DNA from: DASZUK01 sp963844575
GTDB taxonomy: Bacteria; Actinomycetota; Acidimicrobiia; Acidimicrobiales; RAAP-2
Length of the DNA stretch: 64,000 nt
Direction of reading: 5' to 3'
Assembly (NCBI GenBank): GCA_963844575.1
Contig: CAWJOU010000005.1
Span: 2,852,001-2,916,000 of the forward strand
Every line of letters starts with the position of its first letter. Positions within the stretch are counted from its first letter, which is position 1. The notes below the pieces were generated by a model. That model ran no database searches, was not told the origin of the DNA, and saw nothing but the letters and a program-made list of their open reading frames with translations. A program made the translations under genes and the position numbers. This document shows positions 62,304 to 64,000 of the stretch, one piece after another.

Positions 62304-63478
62304 TCAGCCGCGAACGCCGAGCAAGAGATCGACGAGCCGATCGCCGGCACCGGCCAGGCCGAGCTCGGGCAACCGCCGCCGGCCGGCGTCCACCAGAGCG
62401 CCCCGCCGCGCCACGTCGACCTGCACGCCACGGACCGCGTCGGCCACGACCACCGGGTCCTTGGCGTCGAGGAGAACGCCCGCGTCGCCGAGAACCTCCG
62501 GGAGCGCCCCCTCGCGGTACGCCACCACCGGCAGGCCATGAGCCATCGCTTCGACCACCGGCAGGCAGTAGCCCTCGTGCTCCGACGAGACGACGAGGAC
62601 GTCCGCCGAGTCGTAGGCGTCCGCCAGCGCGGCGTCGGTGACCTTGCCGGCGAAGTGCACCGCGTCGGCCAACCCGAGATCGGCGACGTAGCGGTGGAGC
62701 GCGTCGACGTACGCCGGGAGCGCCGGCTTGCCGATCACCAGCAGCTCGGCGTCGGCGTCGTGCCGCGCCCGGTAGGCCAGGAGCGCCGCCACCGTGTCCT
62801 CGACCGCCTTGTTCGGCGCCAGCCGACCGACCGCCAGCCAACGCGCCCCCTTCTCGCGGGTCGTCGGGCGCCGGCTCGTCGGTCGTCGGGCGCCGGCTCG
62901 TCGCTCGACCGCTCGGTGTCGAGCAGTCCGACGATCGGCGGCACGACCTCGGTCGCCACGAACCCGGCCGCCCTCAGATCGGCCCGGTTGATCTCCGAGA
63001 CCGCGACCCCGAGGACGGCCCGCTCGGCCAGGTCGGCCAGCTCCTGCTGGGCCCGAACCTGGTGCCGCGCCAACCCGTTGTCCCACGGCGCGAACAGCTC
63101 CGGTGGCGTGACGTTGTGGTAGTTCACGACCAGCCGGCCGCTGGTCGTCAGCAACCGGTCCGCCAGCACCGACGCGGTGGCGAACTGGTACACGAGCACG
63201 TCGTCCCGGCGATCCGTGTACGTCGACGCTGGCCGCGTCGAGCCAGCCGTCTCCGCGTCGTCGAGCTCGACGTAGATCTCCGACTCGATCCCCCTCGACC
63301 GGAGGATCCGCTGGACCGCCAGCGTGTGCTGGCCGACCGCATCGCCGACGTGCAGCATCGGCACGAACTGGTGGATCGCGCCGACCGACCCCACGGTGGC
63401 GCGGCCGTTCGCCGCCCCCCTCTCTGTCGTCGCCTCGGTCGCCGCCTCGGTCGCCGACAGAGTCTCGGCCGACGTCAC
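62304..63478 (-). pseudogene. GT4-like glycosyltransferase, frameshifted by a 22-bp duplication
   Basis: Start GTG (complement 63476-63478) overlaps the stop of the upstream methyltransferase-like gene. The N-terminal domain (IHQFVPMLHVGDAVGQHTLA, VVNYHNVTPPELFAPWD) resembles the GT at 58161. After ERSSDEPAPDDR the frame is lost because the 22 bp are duplicated (62859-62902); the other frame continues REKGARWLAVGRLAPNKAVE ... SSEHEGYCLPVVEAMAHGLP ... to 62304. Removing one unit restores a 390-residue protein. Inactive in this assembly. Confidence 0.85.
62859..62902. repeat. 22-bp tandem duplication in the glycosyltransferase gene
   Basis: Two identical adjacent units (62859-62880 and 62881-62902), beginning GGTCGTCGGGCGCCGG and ending CTCGTC. 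22 = 3n+1, so the gene is frameshifted. Confidence 0.9.
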
Positions 63479-64000
63479 TGCCGCCCTCGGACCGCGTACG
63501 TGCTCCCCGTCCCGACGACCGTCGCCACGTCGACGTAGCCGGCCCGAGCCAGCAGCATCTCCCACGTCGCCGGATGCAACGGGCGTCCCGGTACGAGGTC
63601 GCGGGCCACCGCGTCCCACTCCTCCTCGACCACCTCCGGACGGGTACCGATGATCATCACGGTCCCGCCATCGCCGAGACGGTCAGTGGCCGTAGCCAGC
63701 AGACCGACCTGCTCGTCGACCGGCACCCGGTCGACAACACCGGCCAGCACGATGCCGCCGATCGACCCGGATGGGAGGGACTCGAGCAGCTCGCGGACCG
63801 ATCCGACGTGGACGTCGAGCCCCGCCTCCGCCGCGCCCCACGCCACCGCGCCCCTCGGCTCCGCCACCCGGACCGACACGCCAGCACCGGCCAGCGAGCG
63901 GGCCACCCCGCGGCCGCACTCGCCCACGACCACCGGGCCGACCACCGCGCCCAGCCACTCGACCGCGGTCGCCGCCCACTCGTCGGTCGCCGGTGGTTCG
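63475..64000 (-). CDS. Class I methyltransferase-like protein (5' end beyond window)
   Basis: At least 174 residues, open to the right edge. Rossmann features: VVGPVVVGECGRGVARSLAG (SAM-site-like G-rich loop, GEC in place of GxG), then a DVHVGSVRELLESLPSGSIG stretch (acidic/loop), LVAGVVDRVPVDE and LGDGGTVMIIGTRPE. Fits a SAM-dependent methyltransferase or a related Rossmann protein; the G-loop is divergent, so activity is uncertain. Couples to the glycosyltransferase (GTGA), suggesting a joint envelope-sugar pathway. Confidence 0.68.
   Translation of the reverse strand, partial: EPPATDEWAATAVEWLGAVVGPVVVGECGRGVARSLAGAGVSVRVAEPRGAVAWGAAEAGLDVHVGSVRELLESLPSGSIGGIVLAGVVDRVPVDEQVGLLATATDRLGDGGTVMIIGTRPEVVEEEWDAVARDLVPGRPLHPATWEMLLARAGYVDVATVVGTGSTYAVRGRQ

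Overview
The window is a high-GC actinobacterial chromosome segment. GTG and TTG starts are common, short ATGA/GTGA gene overlaps are frequent, and there is a tRNA-Gly(GCC). Several secreted proteins carry the 'GGYWLVxSDGGxFxFGDAxFxGS' repeat that is common in Acidimicrobiia. I infer an Acidimicrobiia-like organism; no ribosomal RNA is present to confirm it.

Layout. (1) 1-12.8 kb, housekeeping and accessory: partial ABC-F ATPase (EttA type), M24 peptidase-fold protein, AlkB-like dioxygenase, YbhN-like flippase family protein, a complete branched-chain amino-acid-type ABC operon (SBP, a fused LivH-LivM permease, LivG, LivF), an orphan PAS histidine kinase, an MmcQ/YjbR protein, a UBP zinc-finger protein and a pair of bPH2 membrane proteins. 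(2) 13-24.6 kb, redox/stress/secreted: a zinc-ribbon HtrA-like protease coupled to a lipoprotein esterase, a disulfide oxidoreductase lacking the usual catalytic His, a VOC protein, an aromatic-type FAD monooxygenase, two universal stress proteins, an MFS exporter divergent from a TetR repressor, and a secreted GGYW-repeat protein. (3) 24.7-28.5 kb: HrpB helicase and an AAA ATPase with palindromes at its start.

(4) 28.6-43.3 kb is the accessory island and the most interesting part. It holds one full-length secreted Rhs/YD-repeat protein (37194-43199, minus) followed on the same strand by two 5'-truncated Rhs 'orphans' (34194-36428 and 30009-31760). All three share a gapless core of about 1.0-1.1 kb that is nearly identical in DNA. 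Each then switches, just after a DPxN motif, to an unrelated, lower-GC C-terminal domain, and each is followed by different small lower-GC genes in the position of immunity genes. This is the layout of a polymorphic-toxin locus with exchangeable tips. Conjugation-gene debris (TraG/VirD4-like C-terminus, present twice) and a broken XRE-type regulator flank the orphans.

(5) 43.3-48.9 kb: remnants of GGYW repeats, a membrane-anchored CPSxxxC/BNR-repeat protein and a secreted protein that share an upstream element, an XRE and a TetR regulator, and tRNA-Gly. (6) 48.9-64 kb: a frameshifted wax-ester synthase/DGAT, dut, orn, an acyl-CoA synthetase, 1-Cys peroxiredoxin, enoyl-CoA hydratase and HAD phosphatase, a SpoIID-GGYW secreted protein, glycosyltransferases, and a DUF222-HNH gene interrupted by an intact 1,470-bp IS4-family element with a 10-bp target duplication.

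A recurring theme is recent small-scale rearrangement: tandem duplications of 34, 22 and 24 bp (two of them frameshifting), a fresh IS, and gene-conversion-like mosaicism among the Rhs cores.
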